In this document: in pieces, positions 48,056 to 56,876 of the stretch
Layout of the letters: each line of letters starts with the position of its first letter
How positions within the stretch are numbered: position 1 is the stretch's first letter
DNA from: a virus
IMG/VR virus record: IMGVR_UViG_3300046820_002137
Location: 1-64,000 of that record
DNA length: 64,000 nucleotides
Reading direction: 5' to 3' (one strand)
The notes under the pieces: generated by a model
What the model saw: only the letters and a program-made list of their open reading frames with translations
The model's database searches: none
What the model was told of the DNA's origin: nothing
Program-made: the position numbers and the translations under genes

Positions 48056-50905
48056 TTATGGTATTAATTCCTCCGTTAAACATTCGTAATATTGATTACC
48101 AACCAATAAATTAGTAGGTGTTGGTGGTGATGGCATAACATATTCAAAAGTTACCGTATAAGGACTTGATGTATCTACAGAATAAACTCTTAAATCATCC
48201 TGATTCATAACGTATAATGTAGTTGCAATTTGGAATACACTATATGAAGAACCTGGTGGTAATAATGCTTGAGCTTCTAAATAACCAGTACTAGTATATT
48301 GACTTAAGAAATTATTATTATCAACGTCTAATGTTGTAATAAATATTTTACCAGTATTTGTGAAACTAATTGAATTTTTAATTTCAGTAAATGGAATTAG
48401 TGACAAATTGAATTTAGGAGTAACATTTCCATTACTTAGGTCAACTTGCATTAAATCATAGGACCCACTAACGTTACATAATAATGTATTACTATCGAAA
48501 TATGATAATCCATAAGTCAGTGTTTGTGATAAAATAATTTCTCTATTATATGTCAAATCAATAGGACACAAATTATTTATATCATATTCAAAAATACTAC
48601 CCCCACCGCCATCTAATACCCACAATTTATTTTCACTTCTTGTTATACCTAATGATGTAGTATATTGAGTTGTGGTTGGTAATATCTCATATAGATTAGT
48701 ACTAGGATTAAAATCATATACGTCATTATCTGAAGCGAATAAAACATCACAAACTTTAACACAAGCGACGTTACAAGTTTCACAGGAGATATCATATAAA
48801 ATTTTAACCGCAACGTTTACAACTAAGTCTGATAAATTATTTTGATTAATACCACAACCAGCAATAATTGTAATAGTACCATTTGGGTAATTAAATATTA
48901 TCTCATCTATACCTGTTATCTGTAATATAAGTTGTCTAATAGTTTCAAAAAAGACATTGTCCGTTGGATAATCTCCTAACCCATAACCATAATAAAATAT
49001 TTCACTCAATACCGCAGCCCCAATGGTTACTTCCGCAGTCCATGTTGTTTGGTTTAAAATACAATTAGTATCCCCCGCAGTTAAATCAAAATAACCCTCA
49101 GACAACATTTCTTTAAGTCCTTTTTTAACTATAATACCGTTGTCTTGGATATCACCATTACAAACATTATAAGTTTGCTGGGAACTAAACACTAAAGGTC
49201 CTACTAATGTTATATCTTTAGTTAAAGTACACCCATTACTATCATTAATGGTTAATGTGTAAGTTCCTGGTGATAAATTTATTACTGTCAATCCGGTTTG
49301 ACCATTAACGTTATTACTCCAAGTTAATGTAAATGGTGGTTCACCTTGTGTAATGAAAGTCGTAATACTACCATTGACTCCATTAGTTGGATTTATACCT
49401 TGTAAACTAAAGTCCACAGGTGGTATGGTGTCGATAATAAATGTTTCTTGTATTTGACAACCTGTGTCGTCAGTAACACTAATAAAATAACCCCCAACGG
49501 TTAACCCATTAAAAGTGTAATTAGTGTTTGAGGTCGTAACCGGTGGTAACCCGTTTACCTCGTAAGTGTATGTGGAACTTGTTCCAAAAACTTCTACATA
49601 TAACGAACCTACAGAAGTTAAACAATCGGCATCGGTAGTCGTAATCTGTATTGAAAAATTATCAATAGTGTTAATCGTAACGCTTTGGTAAAATGTACAT
49701 GGTCCATTATCACTTATATTTAAATCATAGATACCACCCTGTAAATTAGAAAATGTTATTGTAGGCACATTACTTGTTAGTGTTTGTAAAAATCCGCTAG
49801 TATTAGACAATACAAATGTGTAAATAGGGGTACCTCCAATTAGATTAACCGTTATAGTTCCTTGTCCATTGTCACACACACTGTCTGTGGTAATTATAGA
49901 TTGTAACGAAAAACCTCCAGCTGTTAGTAATGAGGTTTGGATTACGGTAGTACAAAGTCCAGCATCAGTTACTGTCACTGTGTACGGACCTGATGGTAAA
50001 TCTATAAAGGTATACGAATTAGAAAAACTAATGTCTTCAAATCCATTCGATAGTTGGTACCTAAATGGTGCCGTTCCACCACTTAGATATAATGTAAATG
50101 ACCCATCTGCAGCATAACATGAAGGTGGATTAAGAGTTAATGCAACTTGTCCTAACGATTCTACCAAATTTACATCAACTGATTTATTAACAACACACCC
50201 ATTAGAATCCGTAACTGTCACGTTGTATGAACCGTATGTCAATCCTGATATTGATGATGTTGTTTCTCCATTTGACCATAGATAAGTGTATGGAGCACTA
50301 CCGGTTAAACCTGTTACGAATAATTTACCTGAATTAGCAAAACATGCAGAATCATTTACAATGTAAAATCCATAATCAAATGAAGTTGATGATAATATTA
50401 TACAAGTTTCTGATTTTCCTGTACATCCCCCTCCATCATCCGCTATCACATACCATATTCCAGCAGGAACTGTGGTGGTGTAGAAATTATTTAAAGATGT
50501 ACCAGAATTGTAAAATCCATTTGTAGTTTCATAAACATAGTATGTCGATTCCCCATAAGAATTTGAGGTTTGAGCAGTTAAGCTACCACTATTTACACCA
50601 CATGTAGTATCAATATGGTCAGTTATAGAAACACACGCACCGCTTGAAATAAAAAAACTAACTAAAACGGGGTCAGGATTTGATATACAACTATCATATA
50701 ATTGAAAGGTATATGTTCCAGCGCTTAAATTGTATTCAGTGTATGTTGTAACTCCCGGCCCTAAAAAAACTAAATCAGTTCTTGGGTAAACCCATTGTAC
50801 TGAATAGTCAGGAGCACTACCAAAGATTTCCAAATTAAATATTCCAGAGTCAGTTATCGAGCAGTCACCAGTTAATGTTAAAAGGGTTTGTAGATTACAC
50901 GCCAT
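48056..50905 (-). CDS. SprB-repeat adhesin with C-terminal beta-propeller
   Basis: 949 residues from ATG 50905, which overlaps the upstream stop (TAATG). Residues about 100-590 contain roughly six SprB-type repeats, for example SGKLFVTGLTGSAPYTYLWS, then TYGSYNVTVTDSNGC, and SPGTYTLTINDSNGC. SprB is the mobile gliding adhesin of flavobacteria, and such repeats bind surface polysaccharide or proteins. A middle domain of about 110 residues is unrecognised. The last 235 residues are the same propeller module as in the + strand fibres (VCDVLFASDND, ENKLWVLDGGGG). Receptor-binding role inferred. Confidence 0.85.
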   Translation of the reverse strand: MACNLQTLLTLTGDCSITDSGIFNLEIFGSAPDYSVQWVYPRTDLVFLGPGVTTYTEYNLSAGTYTFQLYDSCISNPDPVLVSFFISSGACVSITDHIDTTCGVNSGSLTAQTSNSYGESTYYVYETTNGFYNSGTSLNNFYTTTVPAGIWYVIADDGGGCTGKSETCIILSSTSFDYGFYIVNDSACFANSGKLFVTGLTGSAPYTYLWSNGETTSSISGLTYGSYNVTVTDSNGCVVNKSVDVNLVESLGQVALTLNPPSCYAADGSFTLYLSGGTAPFRYQLSNGFEDISFSNSYTFIDLPSGPYTVTVTDAGLCTTVIQTSLLTAGGFSLQSIITTDSVCDNGQGTITVNLIGGTPIYTFVLSNTSGFLQTLTSNVPTITFSNLQGGIYDLNISDNGPCTFYQSVTINTIDNFSIQITTTDADCLTSVGSLYVEVFGTSSTYTYEVNGLPPVTTSNTNYTFNGLTVGGYFISVTDDTGCQIQETFIIDTIPPVDFSLQGINPTNGVNGSITTFITQGEPPFTLTWSNNVNGQTGLTVINLSPGTYTLTINDSNGCTLTKDITLVGPLVFSSQQTYNVCNGDIQDNGIIVKKGLKEMLSEGYFDLTAGDTNCILNQTTWTAEVTIGAAVLSEIFYYGYGLGDYPTDNVFFETIRQLILQITGIDEIIFNYPNGTITIIAGCGINQNNLSDLVVNVAVKILYDISCETCNVACVKVCDVLFASDNDVYDFNPSTNLYEILPTTTQYTTSLGITRSENKLWVLDGGGGSIFEYDINNLCPIDLTYNREIILSQTLTYGLSYFDSNTLLCNVSGSYDLMQVDLSNGNVTPKFNLSLIPFTEIKNSISFTNTGKIFITTLDVDNNNFLSQYTSTGYLEAQALLPPGSSYSVFQIATTLYVMNQDDLRVYSVDTSSPYTVTFEYVMPSPPTPTNLLVGNQYYECLTEELIP

Positions 50906-53900
50906 TAATAACACAAAATATTAAAGTTTATACCGACATCTATTTTGATGTTAACACCAACTTTGTCAGTAGAACAACTCATGTCATAAATAATGACATC
51001 ATCGTTAGTTCCAAAATAATAACCATATCCTAAAGAATCTAAATTATTTAATGCAATATTAAGTGCGAAGTCCCACTCTCCAGTTGACGGTGAACTGAGT
51101 GGCCCTGTGTAACCAACACCATTATACGCCGGGTAAGAGACTACTTGTGCATTGTCTATTTGTATGATAACAAACCATTCGGAAGTTAGTGTGTTTAATT
51201 CACAACTATTTAACGAATAACCTATAGAGTTCAAGTACGAATTTAAGACCGAACCTAAAATTCCATCAAAGTCGGGTACTTGTGGATTATTACTAAATGG
51301 ATATCTTTGGCAGGTTACTGACGTGACAGCACATCCAACATCATAAATGTCAGTAGTCACAATACAAGGTCTGCAAGGTACAGGTACTAATTGACAACCA
51401 GCTTGTCTTCTCCATACAAATTTTTGTCTGTGAAATATAGAATTTTCATATCTAACACCTGTGTTCCATATTGTTGTTGCGGGTATCATTTGTTCAACCA
51501 GTCTAATCCAATAATCTCCAAGTCCATTAACATATTCCATCATATTTTGATACTTGAAGTTATTATTTTCTAATCCGGCTAGTTTTTGAGATTCTATATA
51601 TTTCCAATAAATCGACTGTAATGTCGGATATGCACTTGTTTTACCGTCGGTTTGGTATTGTCTATTTCTAACATTAATCATGTTTTTCCAAAAAGTTTGG
51701 GCAAACTCGAAAAATGTTTTTCTTTTTGGTTGTGGGTTAATTTGAGTCCAATCAACTCCCCCACGATATGGGTATTCTATTCTTGGGTTTGGATTACATC
51801 TAGTTGGTCTTGGTTCAAATAAACCTCTATTAGGTATTGGATAATTATATTGGGTTGACATATACCATACATCATACACAATTCCTTGTGCTGGATTTAG
51901 AAATAAATCAACATTTTTAGCATTTAATACTAATCTATCATCTTGTGTAGTATATCTCGCGTTAAAAGAACTATCTCTATTAATTCTTAAACCTATTTCA
52001 TTATCAACCCAGCTTTTATTGTTATCAACAACTGGTGATAAATTAAAACCTAAATTCATATATGGGAAATCCCTGAATCTATTCAAATATATTTGTCCAT
52101 ACGTGAATGGTGCCAACTCTGTTTGATAATTAGGATTAGACCCTGTAAAAACACTATTAGTTAAATCAAAAATTTCAGGCGACCTATGTGAAGGGGTTGA
52201 TTCAAACCAACCAGCACCCATTTGGAAATAATAGTCCTCGGTACTATCGGGAGCTAACGGAAACCCTTCATCATCTACAGGGTAATTATCTCTTACCAAA
52301 TCAACATCTTGTATTGATAATGCGGTAGTAAACCCTGTATATTTTACTCCGAATATTGAGAAGACATTTGTAGGGTCTAATTGTGGAGCTTCGGTAACAT
52401 ATGTTCCTCCTGATATCTGAGCGTAATACGTATTAAATTGTGATATGTTTATTTTTTGGTCAACCAAATAAATAAACTCATTAAACTCCACCAAAGCATC
52501 GGGAGCACCAATAAGTCTCATTAATATCTCAATTGACTTTCTTGTTCCCTTAGATTTAAACAAATAAGCAGAATTTAAAATTAAATTTCTATAATATTGA
52601 TAATTTAATTCATCTGGTGTTTTTTCAACACCTACACCTGAAAAAGAAGACTCGTTACTATTTTTTTCTCCAAAAACCGAACCTAAAAAGTCCTCATTAC
52701 TTATTGGTGATATGTTGGTTGTCCAACCTAATGTTTGAGCTAAATTTTTTAAAAGTTTTGATGGGATATCGTCTCCAACATTATAATTAACAGAATTCAT
52801 AAAGGCAAGAGCGTTTATGAATTTATTAACTTCATCAAAACTTCTACCATAAATCTGAAGAACTTTCTCCATTTTTTGACCTATGGTATCGAAATCTTTA
52901 TAAGAACCAGTAGTTAAGAATCTTGAAATTAAATTAGTCCTAAATGAATCAAAATATTCACTTATTTGGTTTAACTTTATTAAATATTGTTCGAATCCAT
53001 TTGACATAATATCAATGTTCCAAACACCATTCATTGGCCACGTTACACTCTCGGTAGAAATATAAAAACTTCCATCATCCGCCTCTTTAGGTACTCTAAA
53101 ATTAGAAGTATATATAGGGGTTCCATTTCTGTTAAGTAAAAAGTTTTCAACCTCGTCCAAATCATCACTATAAACTTTATTAACCTCCATATCATTTGGA
53201 CGTATAATTAAAGTGTCATAAGTTGTGGATGAACCTGAAAATGGATTACCGTTAACTGTTATAGTTAAAGTTCCTGTTGTTAAAGAATTAGTTGGTATTA
53301 TTTTTTTTAAAGAATAACCCGTTCCATTGTAGTACAAAGAATACTTCGAATATTCCGTTGTCATATTTCTTAACTCAGAAACCTCAATTTCTCTTAATTC
53401 AAGATTTCTAGTAGATGCCGTTGTAAAATCAATTCCAAATGGATTTCTGATTCTACTTATTGTTAAATTAAAAGTTGTTAAATCTTGAACAACGTCATAA
53501 ATAATATTTTGGGCCGTTGGACCATCTTTATAATTTAAACCAATTCTATTAGATTCAATACCCGCAGGGAAATAACTAATTATTTTGGTTACCGATGATG
53601 ATATCCTTTTCGCCATCGAACCAAACTGAACAAAATTAGTTACTTCAGATAAATCAAAATTAGGATATACTTTAAAATTATTTTCAAAAATAATTTTGGA
53701 TTGTTCTATCGAATAAACACCTAGATTCTCTAAATTAATTGGTTCTGAAAATACTCCAGTATAAAAAGTTCTATCAGATTTTTCAGTGATAGAGCTTGTA
53801 AAATTAAAATTCCCTTGCGTAAGTCCTCCCCCTTGGACTAGTTGAAATCCAACTAAATCATCCGAAAACGTTCCCGCTCCTGATGCCGGTGTAGGTGGGC

Positions 53901-53925
53901 AAATGAATTTTTTTTGTGTCGCCAT
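50905..53925 (-). CDS. Baseplate/tail protein with P2 gpI-like segment
   Basis: 1006 residues. Residues about 370-470 contain LLKNLAQTLGW, then YRNLILNSAYLFKSKGTRKS and IEILMRLIG, the pattern of P2 gpI-type baseplate proteins (short LA-x-LGW word, then KGT and a helix). Further conserved-looking words are GLGDYWIRLVEQMIPATTIW and FVWRRQAGCQLVPVPCRPC. Start and stop overlap the neighbours (TAATG at both ends). This is a contractile-tail baseplate component by family resemblance; the exact T4 counterpart is not clear. Confidence 0.75.
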   Translation of the reverse strand: MATQKKFICPPTPASGAGTFSDDLVGFQLVQGGGLTQGNFNFTSSITEKSDRTFYTGVFSEPINLENLGVYSIEQSKIIFENNFKVYPNFDLSEVTNFVQFGSMAKRISSSVTKIISYFPAGIESNRIGLNYKDGPTAQNIIYDVVQDLTTFNLTISRIRNPFGIDFTTASTRNLELREIEVSELRNMTTEYSKYSLYYNGTGYSLKKIIPTNSLTTGTLTITVNGNPFSGSSTTYDTLIIRPNDMEVNKVYSDDLDEVENFLLNRNGTPIYTSNFRVPKEADDGSFYISTESVTWPMNGVWNIDIMSNGFEQYLIKLNQISEYFDSFRTNLISRFLTTGSYKDFDTIGQKMEKVLQIYGRSFDEVNKFINALAFMNSVNYNVGDDIPSKLLKNLAQTLGWTTNISPISNEDFLGSVFGEKNSNESSFSGVGVEKTPDELNYQYYRNLILNSAYLFKSKGTRKSIEILMRLIGAPDALVEFNEFIYLVDQKINISQFNTYYAQISGGTYVTEAPQLDPTNVFSIFGVKYTGFTTALSIQDVDLVRDNYPVDDEGFPLAPDSTEDYYFQMGAGWFESTPSHRSPEIFDLTNSVFTGSNPNYQTELAPFTYGQIYLNRFRDFPYMNLGFNLSPVVDNNKSWVDNEIGLRINRDSSFNARYTTQDDRLVLNAKNVDLFLNPAQGIVYDVWYMSTQYNYPIPNRGLFEPRPTRCNPNPRIEYPYRGGVDWTQINPQPKRKTFFEFAQTFWKNMINVRNRQYQTDGKTSAYPTLQSIYWKYIESQKLAGLENNNFKYQNMMEYVNGLGDYWIRLVEQMIPATTIWNTGVRYENSIFHRQKFVWRRQAGCQLVPVPCRPCIVTTDIYDVGCAVTSVTCQRYPFSNNPQVPDFDGILGSVLNSYLNSIGYSLNSCELNTLTSEWFVIIQIDNAQVVSYPAYNGVGYTGPLSSPSTGEWDFALNIALNNLDSLGYGYYFGTNDDVIIYDMSCSTDKVGVNIKIDVGINFNILCY

Positions 53926-54833
53926 TAAGATGTTATATTAGTGAAGTTTTTACTGAAATCGATATTATTACCTCTATCTTGTCTAACTTCAAATAATAAG
54001 TTATTAAATTGGTCTCTAATTTCGTATAAGTTATATTGTTTGTAAATGTTATTTTGAGTATCGTACATTGTGTAAATACCGTCATCAATAGCCTTGGTTT
54101 GATTACCGAACAGAGCGATTGCCATTGTTGAGAAATCGTGCTCAGCCATTTCAATGTCCAATGTTATTGGATTAAAAAACGTATTTGTAATTATTATATT
54201 TTGATTAGGTTGTCCAATATATGGAACCGCATTTGGTTTGTTTGAAGGTGATGATGATGGTGATAATGTACAGAAAACAATATTGGTATTATTATCAGTA
54301 TAACGATATCTTATGGCCTTTGCCGAAGTATTTGTTAAGTTTTGTACGACAGGTTCACAAAAGAAACTAGAGGTAATTATTCTAAAAAAATTAGGTATTT
54401 TACTACCGTCAGAATTTAAATATTCAACTCTAAATCCTACAAGTCCTTGTGTTACAAATTTGTTTCGATACTCAGAAGGAACCGAGTTTAAATCAATGAC
54501 TATCCCTCTAACATTAGGTAAGGACGATAAAACACCACAATCTAATATTGTAGTTCTAATCTGTGCAGGTCTAATATATAGTGTATAGATACCGATTCTA
54601 TTAAAGGTATCTACAGGTAATTTTAAATTATATAAACCACCTAAAATTTCAACATCTGCATTACCACCGGTATTTGCGTTATTGAAATAAGGTCTAAGTA
54701 AAGCCGCCGCATCTAACTTTGTCAATAAAAAATTACTAGTATCATCTCTAGATGGTGTATAATTTAATATGATTTCTACGTCCTCTGGTGAAACATCCGC
54801 CGGTCTTATTGTTCCATATGTACCTGTTGCCAT
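53925..54833 (-). CDS. Putative baseplate wedge protein
   Basis: 302 residues, beta-rich. It begins MATGTYGTIRPADVSPEDVE, then IILNYTPSRDDTSNF, and has YTLYIRPAQI, then RGIVIDLNSVPSE and GLVGFRVEYL. The C-terminal half includes FFNPITLDIEMAEHDFSTM and a terminal helix. I recall this N-terminus from tail regions of other large marine phages. It is the first gene after a late-type box (25 nt upstream) and is coupled to the next gene by TAATG. Confidence 0.68.
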   Translation of the reverse strand: MATGTYGTIRPADVSPEDVEIILNYTPSRDDTSNFLLTKLDAAALLRPYFNNANTGGNADVEILGGLYNLKLPVDTFNRIGIYTLYIRPAQIRTTILDCGVLSSLPNVRGIVIDLNSVPSEYRNKFVTQGLVGFRVEYLNSDGSKIPNFFRIITSSFFCEPVVQNLTNTSAKAIRYRYTDNNTNIVFCTLSPSSSPSNKPNAVPYIGQPNQNIIITNTFFNPITLDIEMAEHDFSTMAIALFGNQTKAIDDGIYTMYDTQNNIYKQYNLYEIRDQFNNLLFEVRQDRGNNIDFSKNFTNITS

Positions 54834-54858
54834 TGTTTAAAAATAATTTGATTTTATT

Positions 54859-54866
54859 ATAAATAC
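54859..54866 (-). promoter_or_regulatory. Candidate late promoter box (GTATTTAT variant)
   Basis: The sense strand reads AGGTATTTATAATAAAA, 25 nt upstream of the ATG at 54833, with one mismatch to ATATTTAT. Confidence 0.42.
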
Positions 54867-54879
54867 CTTTTATTGTATT

Positions 54880-56061
54880 TTATGTGGATACAATATTGAA
54901 AAATCCATATCCATAATTCTCTAAATCCCCCACGTTATTAACCTCTCCAAGTCTTTGTATTCTTTCTAGCGCCGAGTTCTTACCTCTTTCAATAAAGACA
55001 TTAGAATAAACTTCGGTATCAAAAACAACGTTCATTAAAACTTCGTTTTTAGTAACTGCACTACATTCTAAATCAGTACATCCTGAAGAAGAAATTACAA
55101 ATATTGTTGTTCCATCATTGTAATCATAATAATCTATGTCATTAACGGTATAGGCTGTATAAGGTAATGAAGGATTTGGACTGTAAACAATTCCTATGGA
55201 CCCTGACGAACCAGTAACTAAAACGTTTGGTTTAAATTTACCGTCACCAATTCTTGTTGGGTCTCCTTTTCTTCCCCATTGTACTAAATCATTCAAAGAC
55301 GATTTAGTATAACCTGTTATTATAAATGGAATTGTGGTGAATTGGCAACATGGTACCGTAGTTTCACACACCGCATCTCCTGAAAAAATAAAGTCATATT
55401 GTAGTGGTGTTGTCGACCAACTTCCTCCTTGTGGGGTAAAAAATGCAGTCCCATTAGGATTTGTTGCTACTATATCAACATATGGTACAGTTATTTCTTT
55501 AACTATTACGTTGTATCCCCATGGACTTAATCCTGACATAGTAATTGTGTAAGTACCACTTGAAGAATATGTATGTTGGTAATAGTTCGGTGAAAATGAT
55601 GTCACTGTTTGAACCCCTGTTCCGTCACCCCAATCAACATAATAATTAGAAAACTCTAAATATTTTTTAAATTCTACGTCAGAGGTATTAAAGAAAAATA
55701 TATCAAATGGACTTGAGGTCTCTGCGGTGAATATAAAATTCATCATAGTATCTTTCTGAGTCACAGCACCATCGAATACAGAATAGTATCCTATATCAAC
55801 AGCGTTTTGACTTAAAAACACAGGTATTGACAAGTCACTTAATAAAGAGTCCCCGTTAGTTCCTCCTGACAGGATTTGAGTCATCGATGAATATACGTAA
55901 GTGTTTGCGGTAGTATTTACTGTTCTTGGGTCAGGTGGTAATATGCAGCATGGGTCAATCTCTCCATTAACCAAATATGTATTATCAATAAATGGTATTG
56001 GGAATAAATCATTCCTGACATTTTCAGGTGATATTCGTATGTAATATGACCTATCTTGCAT
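54880..56061 (-). CDS. Tail protein with PKD-like domain
   Basis: 393 residues. A PKD-type beta-sandwich is visible around residues 140-180: YYVDWGDGTGVQTVT, then YYQHTYSSSGTYTITMSG. PKD domains are common in secreted Bacteroidota proteins and mediate protein or glycan contacts. The C-terminus has a segment (FIERGKNSALERIQRLGEVN, then NVGDLENYGYGFF) that probably joins the baseplate. The gene is coupled to the upstream gene by TAATG. Confidence 0.75.
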   Translation of the reverse strand: MQDRSYYIRISPENVRNDLFPIPFIDNTYLVNGEIDPCCILPPDPRTVNTTANTYVYSSMTQILSGGTNGDSLLSDLSIPVFLSQNAVDIGYYSVFDGAVTQKDTMMNFIFTAETSSPFDIFFFNTSDVEFKKYLEFSNYYVDWGDGTGVQTVTSFSPNYYQHTYSSSGTYTITMSGLSPWGYNVIVKEITVPYVDIVATNPNGTAFFTPQGGSWSTTPLQYDFIFSGDAVCETTVPCCQFTTIPFIITGYTKSSLNDLVQWGRKGDPTRIGDGKFKPNVLVTGSSGSIGIVYSPNPSLPYTAYTVNDIDYYDYNDGTTIFVISSSGCTDLECSAVTKNEVLMNVVFDTEVYSNVFIERGKNSALERIQRLGEVNNVGDLENYGYGFFNIVST

Positions 56062-56876
56062 TATTGTGGCGGATTTACATATTCATACCAATTTATGGGT
56101 GTTCCTATTCCTTCTCTATTACCAGTTAAAATATCATATATTTTATAGGTGTATGTTGAATAATCTAATTCTATTTTTTTATAAAAATAAGTTTCGGGTG
56201 GAAATAAATATTTTTCAGGTAATGTTCCTTGTGGTGTTGTCATCATTTTTATGAAATCACCATTCTTAGCATCAAAAAATTTAGCCGTCATGTAGAAGGT
56301 ATCTAGATTAATTACGTTCCGGTCTCTTAACCAATAAATAAAAAAACCTTCTTTTTTGCCAATATAATCTAATGGATATTCGGGGATTGTAATATCCACA
56401 TTACTAACAACCGGAGATATAGTAACATTTTCACTTCTTGGTCCATCTGATGATAATATAATTGTAAAATAATTTTTTTGAGTTGTGGTTATTGTAGTGT
56501 CATAAAAATCCAATTTAAAGAATGACTTTTTAAATTGTTTGGTTTGATAGTACACTTCGAAAGCCCCTAAAGTAGCCGCAGTAAAACTACAAACCCAATC
56601 AGATGCCGACGACCCAGGGACATCAACATCCGATAATGTAAAAAAATTAAACTTATATACAATTTCACTTAAATTAATTAATGGTGGAATATCATAATAA
56701 TCATGACCAAATCTAACAATTTCATAGTCTTTAGGTGAACCGATAATTTCCTCAACCACCTCGTCTTCATAAATTTCAATACTATCATTTCGGCCATGAA
56801 AATCCCATTTAATCTCGATAGGTATATCAATAGATTGGTCTGTTTTTGGTAATATGAATCTATAATTATTATTCAC
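56061..56876 (-). CDS. Tail/baseplate protein, unassigned
   Basis: 271 residues, beta-rich, beginning MNNNYRFILPKTDQSIDIPI, with WVCSFTAATLGAFEVYYQT in the middle and an end rich in Tyr and Pro. No domain is recognised. It overlaps the next upstream gene by 8 bases and the downstream gene by 1 base, within the tail operon, so a virion role is inferred from position. Confidence 0.65.
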   Translation of the reverse strand: MNNNYRFILPKTDQSIDIPIEIKWDFHGRNDSIEIYEDEVVEEIIGSPKDYEIVRFGHDYYDIPPLINLSEIVYKFNFFTLSDVDVPGSSASDWVCSFTAATLGAFEVYYQTKQFKKSFFKLDFYDTTITTTQKNYFTIILSSDGPRSENVTISPVVSNVDITIPEYPLDYIGKKEGFFIYWLRDRNVINLDTFYMTAKFFDAKNGDFIKMMTTPQGTLPEKYLFPPETYFYKKIELDYSTYTYKIYDILTGNREGIGTPINWYEYVNPPQ

